Shown one piece after another: positions 26,934 through 35,229 of a DNA stretch of 64,000 bases (the stretch's first letter is position 1; the number at the start of each line of letters is the position of its first letter). This stretch comes from VRUE01 sp963715625 (lineage in GTDB: Bacteria > Actinomycetota > Thermoleophilia > Solirubrobacterales > 70-9): assembly GCA_963715625.1 (NCBI GenBank), contig OY970260.1, forward strand, positions 1,674,001-1,738,000, in the 5' to 3' direction. The translations under genes and the position numbers were made by a program. Below the pieces are notes generated by a model. The model saw nothing but the letters and a program-made list of their open reading frames with translations. It was not told where the DNA came from and did not search any database.

Positions 26934-29516
26934 ATGGAGAGCTGTTCGACCGCCTATCTCGGAACGCGCATCGACGCTGCGATCAACTTGCTGGAGGCCC
27001 GGGAGTACCAGGGCCTCGATCGTTCGCAACGCCTCCGCAAGGCGCTTGAGGAGCAGCGCTCCTTCCTGAACGGCCTGCTCGACCCGTCGCTGCAGATGCT
27101 GGTTGACCTTCGCACCCGCGTGCGCCCTGGCAGCGCGTCGCCGATCGAGGTCGCTCTGCTCGGCCGCGTCTGGGATGCGGACCAGGACGCGGCCATAAGG
27201 CGCGCGGAGCAGCTACAACGGTTGGTCATGGCATCGCTTCCGCGCCATGTCGCCGGAACCTCCATCGTCGATGACGGCGAGCTTGCCGAGTGGGTGGCCC
27301 CTTTCAGCCCGAACTCTGAAGTTGACGGTGCGATGATCACGCGCAGAGAGGTCGTAGGCGTTCCCCGCCGACCCGACGCCCAGGTCTCCTATTACTTTTC
27401 GGTCGTTCCGTTCAACTGGATCGACACCGACTGGACTAACCTCTACTCGGCGCTCAGCTCCAGCACCGTTCCCCTCACGCTCTCCGTCGCCCTTCTTCCG
27501 GTGGAGTTGCCTTCACGCTTCACTCTCCTGCTGGAGCATATGGCCACCTTCTACGGCCGGCTCGCCAAAGAGGACCGTCTCAAGGGCGGCCTCTACTACG
27601 GAGAGCGCCTGCTTCCGCCCGACGCCTTCGCCGTTGACGCCGAGCCAGTCTTCCGGGACTATGCCCGCCGTTACTCTGGACGCGCGTTCGTGACCCGGGT
27701 CGAGCTCGTTGCCGAGGGAACGCTCCCGGCCGGGGTCACCGAGGCGGTTGCGGCAGCCGTGTCGCCAGGCGATCCCGAGCAGAGTCATCTGGAAAGCCAG
27801 CGAACGACGTCGGCCTATGAGGTCCGCAGGGCGCGCGACGATTACGAGCGGCAGCTCGCTCGCTGGAACCTGGAGGCGCTGGACGTCCGCCTCTTTGACG
27901 GCTCGCCCGACATCTGGCGGCGGCCAGATCCACCGGCGCCGGAGCTTGCCCTCCTCTGTGCCATAGGGGATGCTCGGGACGCTAGCTCCGCCTTTCGTCT
28001 TCCTATCGCCGTTGACGGGACTGTGCCCGGGTTCCGCGTTCGCCACGGCGCCTTCGGCCATGTCGAGGTCTCTGCATCCGATGGCGCAGCCCTTCGGATA
28101 GGCCACGTTTCGGGTCGCGACGATCCGATTTCCGTCCCTGTTGACAGCCTGACGAAGCACGCGCTGGTTGCCGGCAGCACCGGGAGCGGCAAGACGACGA
28201 CCGTTTTGGAGCTGCTGCGGCAGCTCTGGCTCGACCACCAGGTGCCGTTCATGGTGATCGAGCCGGTCAACAGCGACGCGGACGACTACCGGCGTCTCCT
28301 CGGGGAGCCCGGCTTCGAGGCCCTGGAGGTCATCACCATCGGCGACGAGGGGCTTCGGCCGCTCCGCTTCAACCCGTTCGAGGTGCCGCAGAACGTCCTC
28401 GTCGCCGAGCACATCGCCAATCTGCTGGCTTGCTTCAAGGCCGCCTTCGGCCTGTGGGAGCCGTTGCCGTCCATCTATCAGGACGCGCTGAACCGGACCT
28501 ACCTGGACGCCGGCATCCTTTCCTCGGAGCGCGCCGACGGCGAGCCCCGACCCTGGCCGACGGCGGTCGAGTTCATGCAGGCGATGCGCAAGGTCACCGC
28601 GGACCTGGGCTATGCGGGCGAAGTCAAGTCCAACATCGAGGCTGCATCGATCCGGCGTGCGGAGCAGCTTGTCGCGGGAGTCGCCGCATCGGCGTTCCTC
28701 ACCAATCAGCCGAACGACGTCGCGGGCCTCCTCGACCACCCCGTGGTGATCGAGCTGAAGTCGCTCGGCTCCGGCGACGAGCAGGCGCTGATGATCGCGC
28801 TTCTCCTCAACGCCCTCACCGAGCACTATCAGGCGGTGCGTGGCGCCAGTCCGAACCTGGAGCACGTGACGGTGATCGAGGAGGCCCACCGGCTCCTCGA
28901 GCGCTCGGAGGGAGGCCGTGGCCAGGAGCAGGCGCAGGCCAAGGAGCAGGCCGCGCAGGCATTCGCCAACACGCTCGCGGAGAACCGCAAGTATGGAGAG
29001 GGCATCGTGATTGCCGAGCAACTGCCGACCAAGCTCGTTGCCGACGCGGTCAAGAACACCAACCTGAAGATCATGCATCGCCTGACGGCAGAGGAGGACC
29101 GTCGCTATCTCGGCGAGACGATGGGCTTCGACGAGCCGCAGATGCGCTTTGCGACCCGCCTCACGACGGGGGAAGGCCTGGTCTACGGCGACGTGTTTCC
29201 CGAGGCCCTTCAGGTGGACGTCCGGCCGCAGCTAACCGCATCCTCACCAATCCGGCCGGAGCCTCACGCACCCCCGCCGTTTGTGGCCTGCGAGGCGTGC
29301 CGCGCACAATGCGAGTACCGCGGTGCTGCGCTGGCAATAGTCCGCGATTCGGTGATCGTGGAGGAGTTGCAGGGCGCCGTTCGTGCGCTCGAGGACAGGG
29401 GGCGCCAGGAGCAGGCCGAGGCCGACTGGCGGGCGCTGCTTCGGCTCCTCGAGGAGCGTGTGGCGGCCTTTCCGAGCCTGCCAAGCCAGGGGCCCGGCCG
29501 GAGCGACGCGGTCTGA
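26934..29516 (+). CDS. HerA-like (DUF87/FtsK-fold) ATPase
   Basis: 860 residues from the first ATG of the frame, since a stop at 26892 limits extension. The N-terminal ~380 residues are not recognised. The ATPase core has Walker A AGSTGSGKTTT (~414-421), Walker B VTVIEEAHRLL (~646-656) and the EQLPTKLVADAVKNTNLKIM HRL segment typical of HerA/TraG-type hexameric pumps. A Cys cluster (CEACRAQC, ~785-792) follows. HerA-type ATPases translocate DNA or drive export. Here the gene directly precedes a toxin and its immunity gene, suggesting an export or defence role (inference). Confidence 0.83.
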   Translation: MESCSTAYLGTRIDAAINLLEAREYQGLDRSQRLRKALEEQRSFLNGLLDPSLQMLVDLRTRVRPGSASPIEVALLGRVWDADQDAAIRRAEQLQRLVMASLPRHVAGTSIVDDGELAEWVAPFSPNSEVDGAMITRREVVGVPRRPDAQVSYYFSVVPFNWIDTDWTNLYSALSSSTVPLTLSVALLPVELPSRFTLLLEHMATFYGRLAKEDRLKGGLYYGERLLPPDAFAVDAEPVFRDYARRYSGRAFVTRVELVAEGTLPAGVTEAVAAAVSPGDPEQSHLESQRTTSAYEVRRARDDYERQLARWNLEALDVRLFDGSPDIWRRPDPPAPELALLCAIGDARDASSAFRLPIAVDGTVPGFRVRHGAFGHVEVSASDGAALRIGHVSGRDDPISVPVDSLTKHALVAGSTGSGKTTTVLELLRQLWLDHQVPFMVIEPVNSDADDYRRLLGEPGFEALEVITIGDEGLRPLRFNPFEVPQNVLVAEHIANLLACFKAAFGLWEPLPSIYQDALNRTYLDAGILSSERADGEPRPWPTAVEFMQAMRKVTADLGYAGEVKSNIEAASIRRAEQLVAGVAASAFLTNQPNDVAGLLDHPVVIELKSLGSGDEQALMIALLLNALTEHYQAVRGASPNLEHVTVIEEAHRLLERSEGGRGQEQAQAKEQAAQAFANTLAENRKYGEGIVIAEQLPTKLVADAVKNTNLKIMHRLTAEEDRRYLGETMGFDEPQMRFATRLTTGEGLVYGDVFPEALQVDVRPQLTASSPIRPEPHAPPPFVACEACRAQCEYRGAALAIVRDSVIVEELQGAVRALEDRGRQEQAEADWRALLRLLEERVAAFPSLPSQGPGRSDAV

Positions 29517-29535
29517 CTGCCTGTTTCTGCACGGG

Positions 29536-29634
29536 TTGGCGATCCGGCGGGCGAACGTCGCCCCGGCCTGGCCAGACGCGGTCGCCAGGCGCCTGGGGAT
29601 CACGCCGCCGGCGAGCGAGAAGCCAGTCGGATGA
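29536..29634 (+). CDS. Possible 32-residue ORF between the ATPase and toxin genes
   Basis: Frame TTG-GCG-ATC... encodes MAIRRANVAPAWPDAVARRL GITPPASEKPVG. Its TGA overlaps the toxin start (ATGA at 29631), the same overlap style used by the toxin/immunity pair. It could be a small adaptor or merely a leader that couples translation. The TTG start is weakly supported. Confidence 0.22.
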   Translation: MAIRRANVAPAWPDAVARRLGITPPASEKPVG

Positions 29635-30947
29635 GCGACGAGTTGGGCAGCGGCGACGGGCCCGCCAGCGACAACGTCGAAGTCCCCGAGCCCGCCAACG
29701 ACAACGAGGCGCCCGATACCGGCGAGGGAGGCGCGGATGGCGAGGCATCGACCGGGGGAGGGCAGGAGCCGAACGAGGGAGGGCAGGAGCCGAGCGAGGA
29801 GCCCACCGCCGACAGGGACGACGTCGATGCAACCGAGACCGGGGGCGAGGAGGCCGATCCGGGCGGCGGCGACCGGGTGGCCGGCGGCGCGCCGCCGAAT
29901 CAGGGGGAGGAGTCAGCCGTGCCAACTGACGACAACGCCGGTGCCTCCGAGACAGACAACGTTGGCGTCACCGAGCCCGCCAACGACAACGAGGCGCCCG
30001 AGGCAGACGCGGGTGGCGAGGCATCGACCGGGGGAGGTCAGGGGCCGAACGAGGGAGGGCAGAAACCGAGCGAGGAGCCCGCCGCCGGGGGGGAGGATGT
30101 TGATGCAACCGAGGCCGCCAGTAACGACAGGCCTCCGGACCTCGCCGAGGGAGATGCAACTGGCGATGGGCCTAATCAGGAGGGCGAGGAGTTCGCTCCG
30201 GAGGTCGCCAACGACAACGTTGAGGCCCCCAACGACAACACCCCCCCGGAGCCCGCTGGGGGTGACGGCCCCGCCGATGCCGACCCGGGCCTCGGTGACA
30301 ACTTTAACGAGGCGGCGGCTATGGGCGGGCACGATTCCCCAACGGCTCCACCGGGCGATGAGGTGCCCAACGCCAGCGTCAGGGACGAGGGTGCCGACGA
30401 CCGAGCCGGGTTGCGGGATGTCCCCTCATTCTACCCCGATGATTACATGCCGTCGAACGAGAGTCCGCCCAGTGTGGATCGACCGCATGTCTCGCCCGAG
30501 CTTTGGGCCGATGGAATCAACCCAGACAAGGCGATGCCCGGTCGAGATGTCAACTGTGGTGAGTGTTCACGCAACACTCAATTGACTTGGGCCGGCGATC
30601 CAGGTGTCGCCGCCGCCATGAGCGATCCCGAGACCCAAGGCGAGCCCTACAAGATCATGGTCGAGGCAGTTGGAGTGACCCCGGAGACGACCTCCATTTC
30701 CGAGATTGGCTATCGCCTTGAGCAGGCCGGCCCGGGGAGCTCCGCCATCGTGGGAGTCGATTGGAATAGCGGAGGCGGCCACTGGTTCAATGCAGTTAAT
30801 GATGGCGGAATCGTTAAGGCTGTCGATGGGCAAACCGGTCGGATTGAGCCGTGGCCGCCAAGTAATGTCGGACTAGGGTTTTCGGAGTCCGATATGTCCA
30901 ATGTAGATGCGATATGGTTCGCTCCCGATGGGAGCGTAGAGTCGTGA
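29631..30947 (+). CDS. Papain-fold (Tox-PL/glutamine deamidase-like) toxin with long acidic leader
   Basis: 438 residues. The first ~250 are an acidic, Gly/Pro/Asn-rich disordered leader containing a tandem duplication (PANDNEAP...GEASTGGGQ...PSEEP...DVDATE, twice ~105 residues apart). The C-terminal domain begins DVNCGECSRNTQLTW (likely nucleophile Cys307 or Cys310), then SSAIVGVDWNSGGGHWFNAV N (His382) and VKAVDGQTGRIEPW (Asp398). This Cys-His-Asp order and the GHWFN/VDGQTG phrases match the papain-fold toxin 1 family of polymorphic toxins. No signal peptide is present, so export must use another route; the upstream HerA-type ATPase is a candidate. The immunity gene overlaps its stop. Confidence 0.8.
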   Translation: MSDELGSGDGPASDNVEVPEPANDNEAPDTGEGGADGEASTGGGQEPNEGGQEPSEEPTADRDDVDATETGGEEADPGGGDRVAGGAPPNQGEESAVPTDDNAGASETDNVGVTEPANDNEAPEADAGGEASTGGGQGPNEGGQKPSEEPAAGGEDVDATEAASNDRPPDLAEGDATGDGPNQEGEEFAPEVANDNVEAPNDNTPPEPAGGDGPADADPGLGDNFNEAAAMGGHDSPTAPPGDEVPNASVRDEGADDRAGLRDVPSFYPDDYMPSNESPPSVDRPHVSPELWADGINPDKAMPGRDVNCGECSRNTQLTWAGDPGVAAAMSDPETQGEPYKIMVEAVGVTPETTSISEIGYRLEQAGPGSSAIVGVDWNSGGGHWFNAVNDGGIVKAVDGQTGRIEPWPPSNVGLGFSESDMSNVDAIWFAPDGSVES

Positions 30948-31228
30948 TCGACGAAGCTGGCGCAAAGGGCATTGCAGAGTCATTTCTCGGGCGACCGCCG
31001 GACGACGATGCGAGGCCTTGGCGGCTTCAGGAGTTTTCCCAAGGATGGCTGGTCACCGACGCCCGTCCTGAGACTGAGAAACATCGAGGAGGCGCATCGC
31101 GCGTCATTGAGCGGGACAACGGACGTTTTGTGCGCTTTCCTTCTGCGATTCCTCCAGGACGCATAGTCGATGAATACGAAACTGTCCGCGGCCAGGGGTT
31201 TGAGGGCACGATGCCGAGTCCAGGCTAG
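30944..31228 (+). CDS. Imm35/YrhB-like immunity protein
   Basis: 94 residues from GTG 30944, overlapping the toxin stop (GTGA). The sequence VIDEAGAKGIAESFL ... WLVTDARPE ... GGASRVIERDNGRFVRFPSA and the final IVDEYETV match the Imm35 (YrhB-domain) pattern of small alpha/beta immunity proteins. Position, size and translational coupling support a cognate immunity role against the papain-fold toxin. Confidence 0.68.
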   Translation: MIDEAGAKGIAESFLGRPPDDDARPWRLQEFSQGWLVTDARPETEKHRGGASRVIERDNGRFVRFPSAIPPGRIVDEYETVRGQGFEGTMPSPG

Positions 31229-31388
31229 GGTGTCCTAACGCCGAGGTGTGACGACAACTCAGGCTCATCGCACGCTCGCCGTCGTGCAGCCGGACCGTTT
31301 CCGCTAGACCCAGTCCTTGGTTTGAACCGCTCCGACCGACTCGAGATAGGGATTGAAGTCCTGGTAAGGGCTCATCGGACAGGCCCAC

Positions 31389-31406
31389 GGGTACTAAGTG
31401 GGTACT
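31389..31406 (+). repeat. Tandem GGGTACT repeats inside the right island end
   Basis: Two GGGTACTAAG(T) copies with an 11-bp period lie ~90 bp inside the right tRNA half. They mirror the GGGTACC pair inside the left end. Confidence 0.35.
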
Positions 31407-31490
31407 AAGTTGAGCAAAACTGGGTCCAACTCGAACCAGCTCGAACCGCTTGAGCAAGCCAAAAGCCAGCCCAGCCGACCAGCCCTAGCA

Positions 31491-31534
<44 letters not shown>

Positions 31535-31539
31535 TTGAG

Positions 31540-31566
31540 AAGGCCCCGCAAATGGGGCCTTTCTTT
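31540..31566 (+). terminator. Intrinsic terminator after tRNA half 2
   Basis: The stem AAGGCCCC / GGGGCCTT, with a GCAAAT loop, is followed by TCTTTC. The hairpin differs from that of copy 1 but has the same position relative to the tRNA end. Confidence 0.75.
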
Positions 31567-31682
31567 CAGCTGATAGGGGCCCGGAAATGCCGAGGCCGCC
31601 TTGCGGCGGCCCCGCGCCCTGCTGACGAAACAGCAGGGGGATTGACCTCAGTATACGGATCGATAGCCCCGCGCCACAAGCC

Positions 31683-32330
31683 TCACCACATCTCGGGCTT
31701 GACCAGCCGGGCGCCCTTGGGCGAGACGACCTGAGCGGGGAACTGGCACTCCGCGACATCGCGGGCGGAGAGGCGGATGAAGCTGGCGTTGGCCGGCAGG
31801 GGGTCCGGGGAAAGTGCGGCGCTGCGATGCTTGCTGTGCAGCACCGGGTTGACCACGGTCACGTGCAGGCCAAGCTCCTCGCGGACAACCCGGATCGGCA
31901 TCTTCAGGTCGCCGTCGTTGGAGACCACCGCAGCGGACTCATAGCGTCGGTTGAATCCGTCGAGGAGAAGGCGCGTGGCGAGGTTGACGTCGGTTCCCTT
32001 CTCCTCGTAGGTGAGGACGGTTCGCCTGGCCAGCTCGTCGGTGGCGGCGTCGACCAGCTCGCCCCGGACCCGCTTTGAGATGTAGCGACCGAGAAAGATT
32101 TCCAGGTTGGGGATCGTCTGCAGGGCGCGGTGGTAGAGGCGCTGGCGATCCTGTGCCCCGGGATCCTCGGCATCGCGCTTGATGTTGGCTGTGAAGTAGG
32201 CGATCTCGGTGATGTCGTCTTTAGGCAACAGCCGCTGGGCGAGAGCCAGGGGATTCAGCCAGCGCCGCCCCGCTGCCCTGCACGCCCCATAGTAGAGATT
32301 GAACCCGTCGATGTAGACAATCGTGCGCAA
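31683..32330 (-). CDS. NYN-domain (LabA/DUF88) putative ribonuclease
   Basis: 215 residues from TTG 32330. The PIN-like NYN fold is marked by TIVYIDGFNLYYG (first acidic Asp), EEKGTDVNLATRLLLD and VSNDGDLKMPI, the four-acid metal site. Members are metal-dependent endoribonucleases acting alone or with stress and defence genes. A TAAGTT hexamer lies 6 nt before the start, suggesting a leaderless mRNA. The gene is intact although its neighbours are mostly debris. The 116 bp between att copy 2 and this gene hold two further short hairpins. Confidence 0.85.
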   Translation of the reverse strand: MRTIVYIDGFNLYYGACRAAGRRWLNPLALAQRLLPKDDITEIAYFTANIKRDAEDPGAQDRQRLYHRALQTIPNLEIFLGRYISKRVRGELVDAATDELARRTVLTYEEKGTDVNLATRLLLDGFNRRYESAAVVSNDGDLKMPIRVVREELGLHVTVVNPVLHSKHRSAALSPDPLPANASFIRLSARDVAECQFPAQVVSPKGARLVKPEMW

Positions 32331-32482
32331 GCTCTCAACTTAGCCGTTGCTACGGCTGGTTGCCTGATCGTCGCGCGCCGACAAGTCGGTTTTGAAGGTC
32401 GCCCTACCGTGCCAGCGAAACCCAGCTCGACGGCGATCTGCGCCACGAGGTTCGTCTTGTATCTCACTGGGGGCGGCGAGCG

Positions 32483-32964
32483 ATGGGACCCGGAGAGCAT
32501 CGGCCACACGACGAGCAGTACTGGACGCCACCTTGGTCGACGGCGCTGTTGGCCGGCGACCTCTTCGAGGCGATCCCGTTCGGCGATCAGCCGACGACGA
32601 TTCACCGCGCCGAGGATGGGAAGCACTTCGTCGGCGAGGTCGCCTTCGCCTACGGGCTTCTGACGACGCCGACCTGCGACATGACCGGGCAGCGCGACGA
32701 GGGACAAGCGGCCCACCCCTTCCGCGTGCTCGGCCCAGCCTCGTAGCCGACGAGCTGCTCGCCAAGCCACCTCGCCGCGTCGCCCAACTTCAACCAGAGG
32801 CGCGTCGTCACCTGAAGGTCAAGCTCGCGGCCTACTGGGGCCGAGTCGCCGTCGATCCCGGCGAGTTGCCGCTGCACGAGCGCGACGAGAATGAGTTGCG
32901 CGCTACCGATTGGCCCCCGAGCCGCTACGACGATCCGGGTGCCTTGACCGTCAAGCGCGGGTAG
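32483..32964 (+). pseudogene. Frameshifted uncharacterised gene (GDLFEAIPF...PTCDMT family), copy A
   Basis: The first frame reads AGDLFEAIPFGDQPTTIHR ... FVGEVAFAYGLLTTPTCDMT ... HPFRVLGP. At ~32740 the reading shifts to LVADELLAKPPRRVAQLQPE ... YDDPGALTVKRG and stops at 32964. Both parts look like one protein. A second, shorter copy of the first part is at 41165-41310. The family is not identified; the T-x-CDM phrase recalls uncharacterised actinobacterial proteins. Confidence 0.55.
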
Positions 32965-32969
32965 GGGTC

Positions 32970-33066
32970 GGCGCATAGTTGGGCACCGGGAAGATAGGTG
33001 GAGACCCGCCGCGGATCGCGGGTGAGCAGCGGGCGGCCGGTGACGGCGGCCCGCGCGGTCAACTGA
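32970..33066 (-). pseudogene. VapC C-terminal fragment (copy A)
   Basis: The reverse strand reads TARAAVTGRPLLTRDPRRVS TYLPGAQL, the last ~30 residues of a PIN-domain toxin. The same stretch, with a few differences, ends the vapC relic at 45066-45311. Confidence 0.6.
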
Positions 33067-33247
33067 GCAGTGCCTCCAGCGCCGGTTGCAGCCGGGCACT
33101 GCCACCGAGCTCTCGCCCCAGTTCGGCCTGGCGGGCGGGGTTGGCCCCCTGTTGTGCCATGTAGCGGCGCAGCGCGTGCAGGGCGATGTCGTGGCCGACC
33201 CAGCGCCCCATCCGTATCGCGTCGACCACGGAGCGCTCGGGGGGCAA
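33059..33247 (-). pseudogene. AbiEi-type antitoxin C-terminal fragment
   Basis: It reads PERSVVDAIRMGRWVGHDIA LHALRRYMAQQGAN ... ALEALLS-stop. The first 19 residues are repeated at the broken end of the N-terminal part at 39006-39275, so the two debris pieces derive from related antitoxin genes. Confidence 0.6.
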
Positions 33248-33371
33248 GAAGGCAAGCTACCTGACCGCCAGCTGCCCGACCGGGCTCTACTACGCCGAAG
33301 GGAAGGTCCAGTTCACCGACGGCCTCACCCTGAAGATCACCCACGCCCTGCCTTGCACGCCGAAGGGATAG
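33243..33371 (+). pseudogene. C-terminal fragment of a secreted protein
   Basis: The frame reads SYLTASCPTGLYYAEGKVQF TDGLTLKITHALPCTPKG-stop, the Cys-bracketed tail typical of large secreted Solirubrobacterales proteins. Nothing upstream continues it. A further relic of the same tail (LKITHVPPRTP) occurs at 41349-41412. Confidence 0.5.
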
Positions 33372-33456
33372 TTGCTGTCGAGTACGACCTCGCCCATCTT
33401 CAGTGAGCGCGCACCGTCTTTTGACGGCGCCGAGCGCCAGGTCACCCGGCCGAGGG

Positions 33457-33888
33457 TCACGGGATCGAGCCGGCCGGGGCGACCCACTGGCTGTTGAACG
33501 CCAAGACGGTGGCAAGGGCGTCGAAGTGACGGTCGTAGTGCAGCACGCCGAAGCCTCGCTCCGCGGCGGCGGCGGCTACGAGGGCATCCGGCACTCGCAC
33601 CCGATGTGCCCCCGCGGAGCCTCGCGCCGCGAGCTCTCGCATCGCCAATTTCGCGGCATCTGTGACCGCCTGCGTGATCGGCGCCTGCCGGAACCCGGCC
33701 ATGCCCGCCGCGACCCTCTCGACCGCCTCGCGGTCGGGGGCGTCGAAGATCATCTCCATCGTCACCGGCGCGCAGGCGACCAGGTGCCCTTCGCGGGCGG
33801 CCTCTCGCCACAGCGGCGCGACCTCTCGGGCAGAGGCGCGAGCCCAGGCGGAGGTGTCCGCGACCCACGGCCCCTGTGGCCAGCTCAT
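33457..33888 (-). CDS. vapC: VapC-type PIN-domain ribonuclease toxin
   Basis: 143 residues from ATG 33888 (MSWPQGPWVADTSAWARAS). Conserved acids are in VADTSAW, in the middle motif (APVTMEMIFDAPDREAV), and in VRVPDALVAAAAAERGFGVL HYDRHFD. It appears intact. The antitoxin gene upstream (33885-34149) overlaps its start but is frameshifted. Confidence 0.85.
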   Translation of the reverse strand: MSWPQGPWVADTSAWARASAREVAPLWREAAREGHLVACAPVTMEMIFDAPDREAVERVAAGMAGFRQAPITQAVTDAAKLAMRELAARGSAGAHRVRVPDALVAAAAAERGFGVLHYDRHFDALATVLAFNSQWVAPAGSIP

Positions 33889-34149
33889 CGGGCCCAGGCG
33901 CGCTCGCGGGCGCTCTTCAGGCTCTCGAGGTCGAGTCCCGAGGTGCCGTCCGCGGCGCTGAGGGCGAACTCGGCCGCCCCCTGCGCGGCGGCTTGGTCGC
34001 CCTCGAAGGCCTCGGCGCCCCGCAGGGCCAGCTCGCGGACGATCCGCGAGATCGGCGTCGAACGGCCCGAGCATGGCCCGGCCGCGCTTGATCGCGCGCT
34101 CCAGGTCGGGATCGCGGGAGACCTGCACACGTGGATGACGGCTGGCCAC
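33885..34149 (-). pseudogene. vapB: VapB antitoxin with a frameshift
   Basis: GTG 34149 starts ASRHPRVQVSRDPDLERAIK RGRAMLG. After a one-base shift near 34050 the frame becomes ISRIVRELALRGAEAFEGDQ ... LDLESLKSARERAWAR. The combined sequence is a ribbon-helix-helix VapB. As written the antitoxin is broken beside an apparently intact toxin, so a sequencing error or compensating mutation is possible. Confidence 0.65.
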
Positions 34150-34162
34150 GATGATGAGTGTA
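34150..34162 (-). promoter_or_regulatory. Leaderless-type -10 of the vapB gene
   Basis: The reverse strand reads TACACT, then 7 bases (CATCATC), then the GTG start. No Shine-Dalgarno sequence fits in the gap. Confidence 0.4.
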
Positions 34163-34182
34163 CCCGCTCGTGGATACAGCCG

Positions 34183-34297
34183 CTGCTATGAACTTCGCCA
34201 GGTACCGCTCCGGCGAGGGCGTCAAGCCCGACGAGCCCGAGGTCAAAGGGCTGATCGGGTTGGCAGGGGGGCCTTTGAAGCCCTGGTCACCCGCGGG
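34183..34297 (+). pseudogene. Deletion relic of the nitrilase / wHTH-TPR module
   Basis: 34183-34197 matches the sequence upstream of the nitrilase-like gene (CCGCTGC-ATGAACTTCGC, 41430-41449). From ~34197 on it matches the interior of the TPR gene (GTACC-CTCCGGCGAGGGCG..., 44372-44470). Everything between, some 2.9 kb, is missing. Both parents carry TCGC at the junction. From 34298 to 34377 nothing is recognised. Confidence 0.6.
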
Positions 34298-34377
34298 TGA
34301 GCGAAAGAGAACCGCGGGGCGGATCTGAGGCGTCTATCCGGGGCGCGGGCGGCAGCGATTCGGGCCAGCGCATCGGT

Positions 34378-34500
34378 TTTAGGCATAAATATCGAGTCAG
34401 GACTTCTTCTGTAAAAATGGCTCTAAAGAGCGAAAACCCGATACCTATAAGCTTGATAGGCAGAAAAATCGTTTCGCAAGAGGCAAATATCGCTGCCTCG
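34378..34500. other. AT-rich patch with a short palindrome
   Basis: This ~120-bp stretch is far richer in A/T than its surroundings and contains GCTCT-AA-AGAGC at 34420-34431. A similar AT-rich patch with GGCTCTATAGAGCC occurs at 46436-46449. No gene is evident. Possible remnants of a mobile-element end or foreign DNA. Confidence 0.35.
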
Positions 34501-34523
34501 TCGTTGGGCTGACACGCTCTCGG

Positions 34524-34712
34524 CTACCACAGCACCCGAGCCCGGTCGAAGGCGGCGATGCCCGCGTCCCGGCTGACCAGCCGTGTCCCACGCTCGAGAG
34601 CCGTCGCGTAGATGATCCTGTCGGCGCGCTCGCCCGGGAAGGCGGCGGGCTCGCTGAGGCGCTCGGGCCCGTCGGCCAGCCAGACGAAGGCGTGGGTGTC
34701 GAGCAGGATCAA
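34524..34712 (-). pseudogene. VapC with internal in-frame deletion
   Basis: 62 residues from TTG 34712: LDTHAFVWLADGPERLSEP is the normal PIN N-terminus. It joins directly to AFPGERADRIIYATALERGT ... AFDRARVLW, the normal C-terminus. About 65 residues, including central acidic residues, are missing although the frame is kept. The start overlaps the stop of the antitoxin fragment upstream (TTGA). The last ~125 bp recur at 44908-45036. Confidence 0.7.
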
Positions 34713-34896
34713 GCCCGCTCTATGTCCCAGGTGCCCGACGAGGAGCTGACCAGCTCCTCGTCGGAGATGTTGTACTTGACGCTGCCGCGCAGGCCCTTCG
34801 GGGGCAGCGAGGGCTCGACGCGGGCGACCGAGCGGCCGCGCTTGGTGACGACGAGCGCCTCGCCGGTCTCGGCGACCTCGTCGAGGAGGCGCAGGC
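34709..34896 (-). pseudogene. Phd/YefM antitoxin, 5'-truncated
   Basis: It reads LRLLDEVAETGEALVVTKRG RSVARVEPSLPPKGLRGSVK Y ... GTWDIERA, the typical Phd/YefM sequence minus the first ~15 residues and start codon. The missing end coincides with the boundary of the duplicated darG segment at 34897. Confidence 0.7.
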
Positions 34897-35190
34897 GGTC
34901 AACACGAAGGGCGTGATGGGGAAGGGGGTTGCGTTGCAGTTCAAGCGCGCTTTCCCGGACAACTACAAGGCGTATCGAGCTGCCTGCGAAGCCGGCGAGG
35001 TCCAGCTCGGCCGCATGTTCGTGACCGGCGGGCGCCTGGTCAACCCGCGCTTGATCGTCAACTTCCCGACGAAGGGGCACTGGAAGTCGCGCTCGCGCCT
35101 GCAGGACATAGACGCCGGCTTGAAGGATCTTCGGCGCGTTGTCGAGGACAACGACGTGAAGTCGCTGGCGATGCCGCCGCTCGGGTGCGG
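34897..35190 (+). repeat. 294-bp duplicate of the darG macro-domain coding region
   Basis: Apparently identical to 37967-38260, 3070 bp downstream in the same orientation. It encodes VNTKGVMGKGVALQFKRAF ... AMPPLGCG without start or stop. The perfect match, against divergence in neighbouring relics, indicates a recent duplication or gene conversion. Confidence 0.85.
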
Positions 35191-35229
35191 ACGTCTGGTC
35201 GAGCAACGGCCGGAATCGGCCATGCCCGG

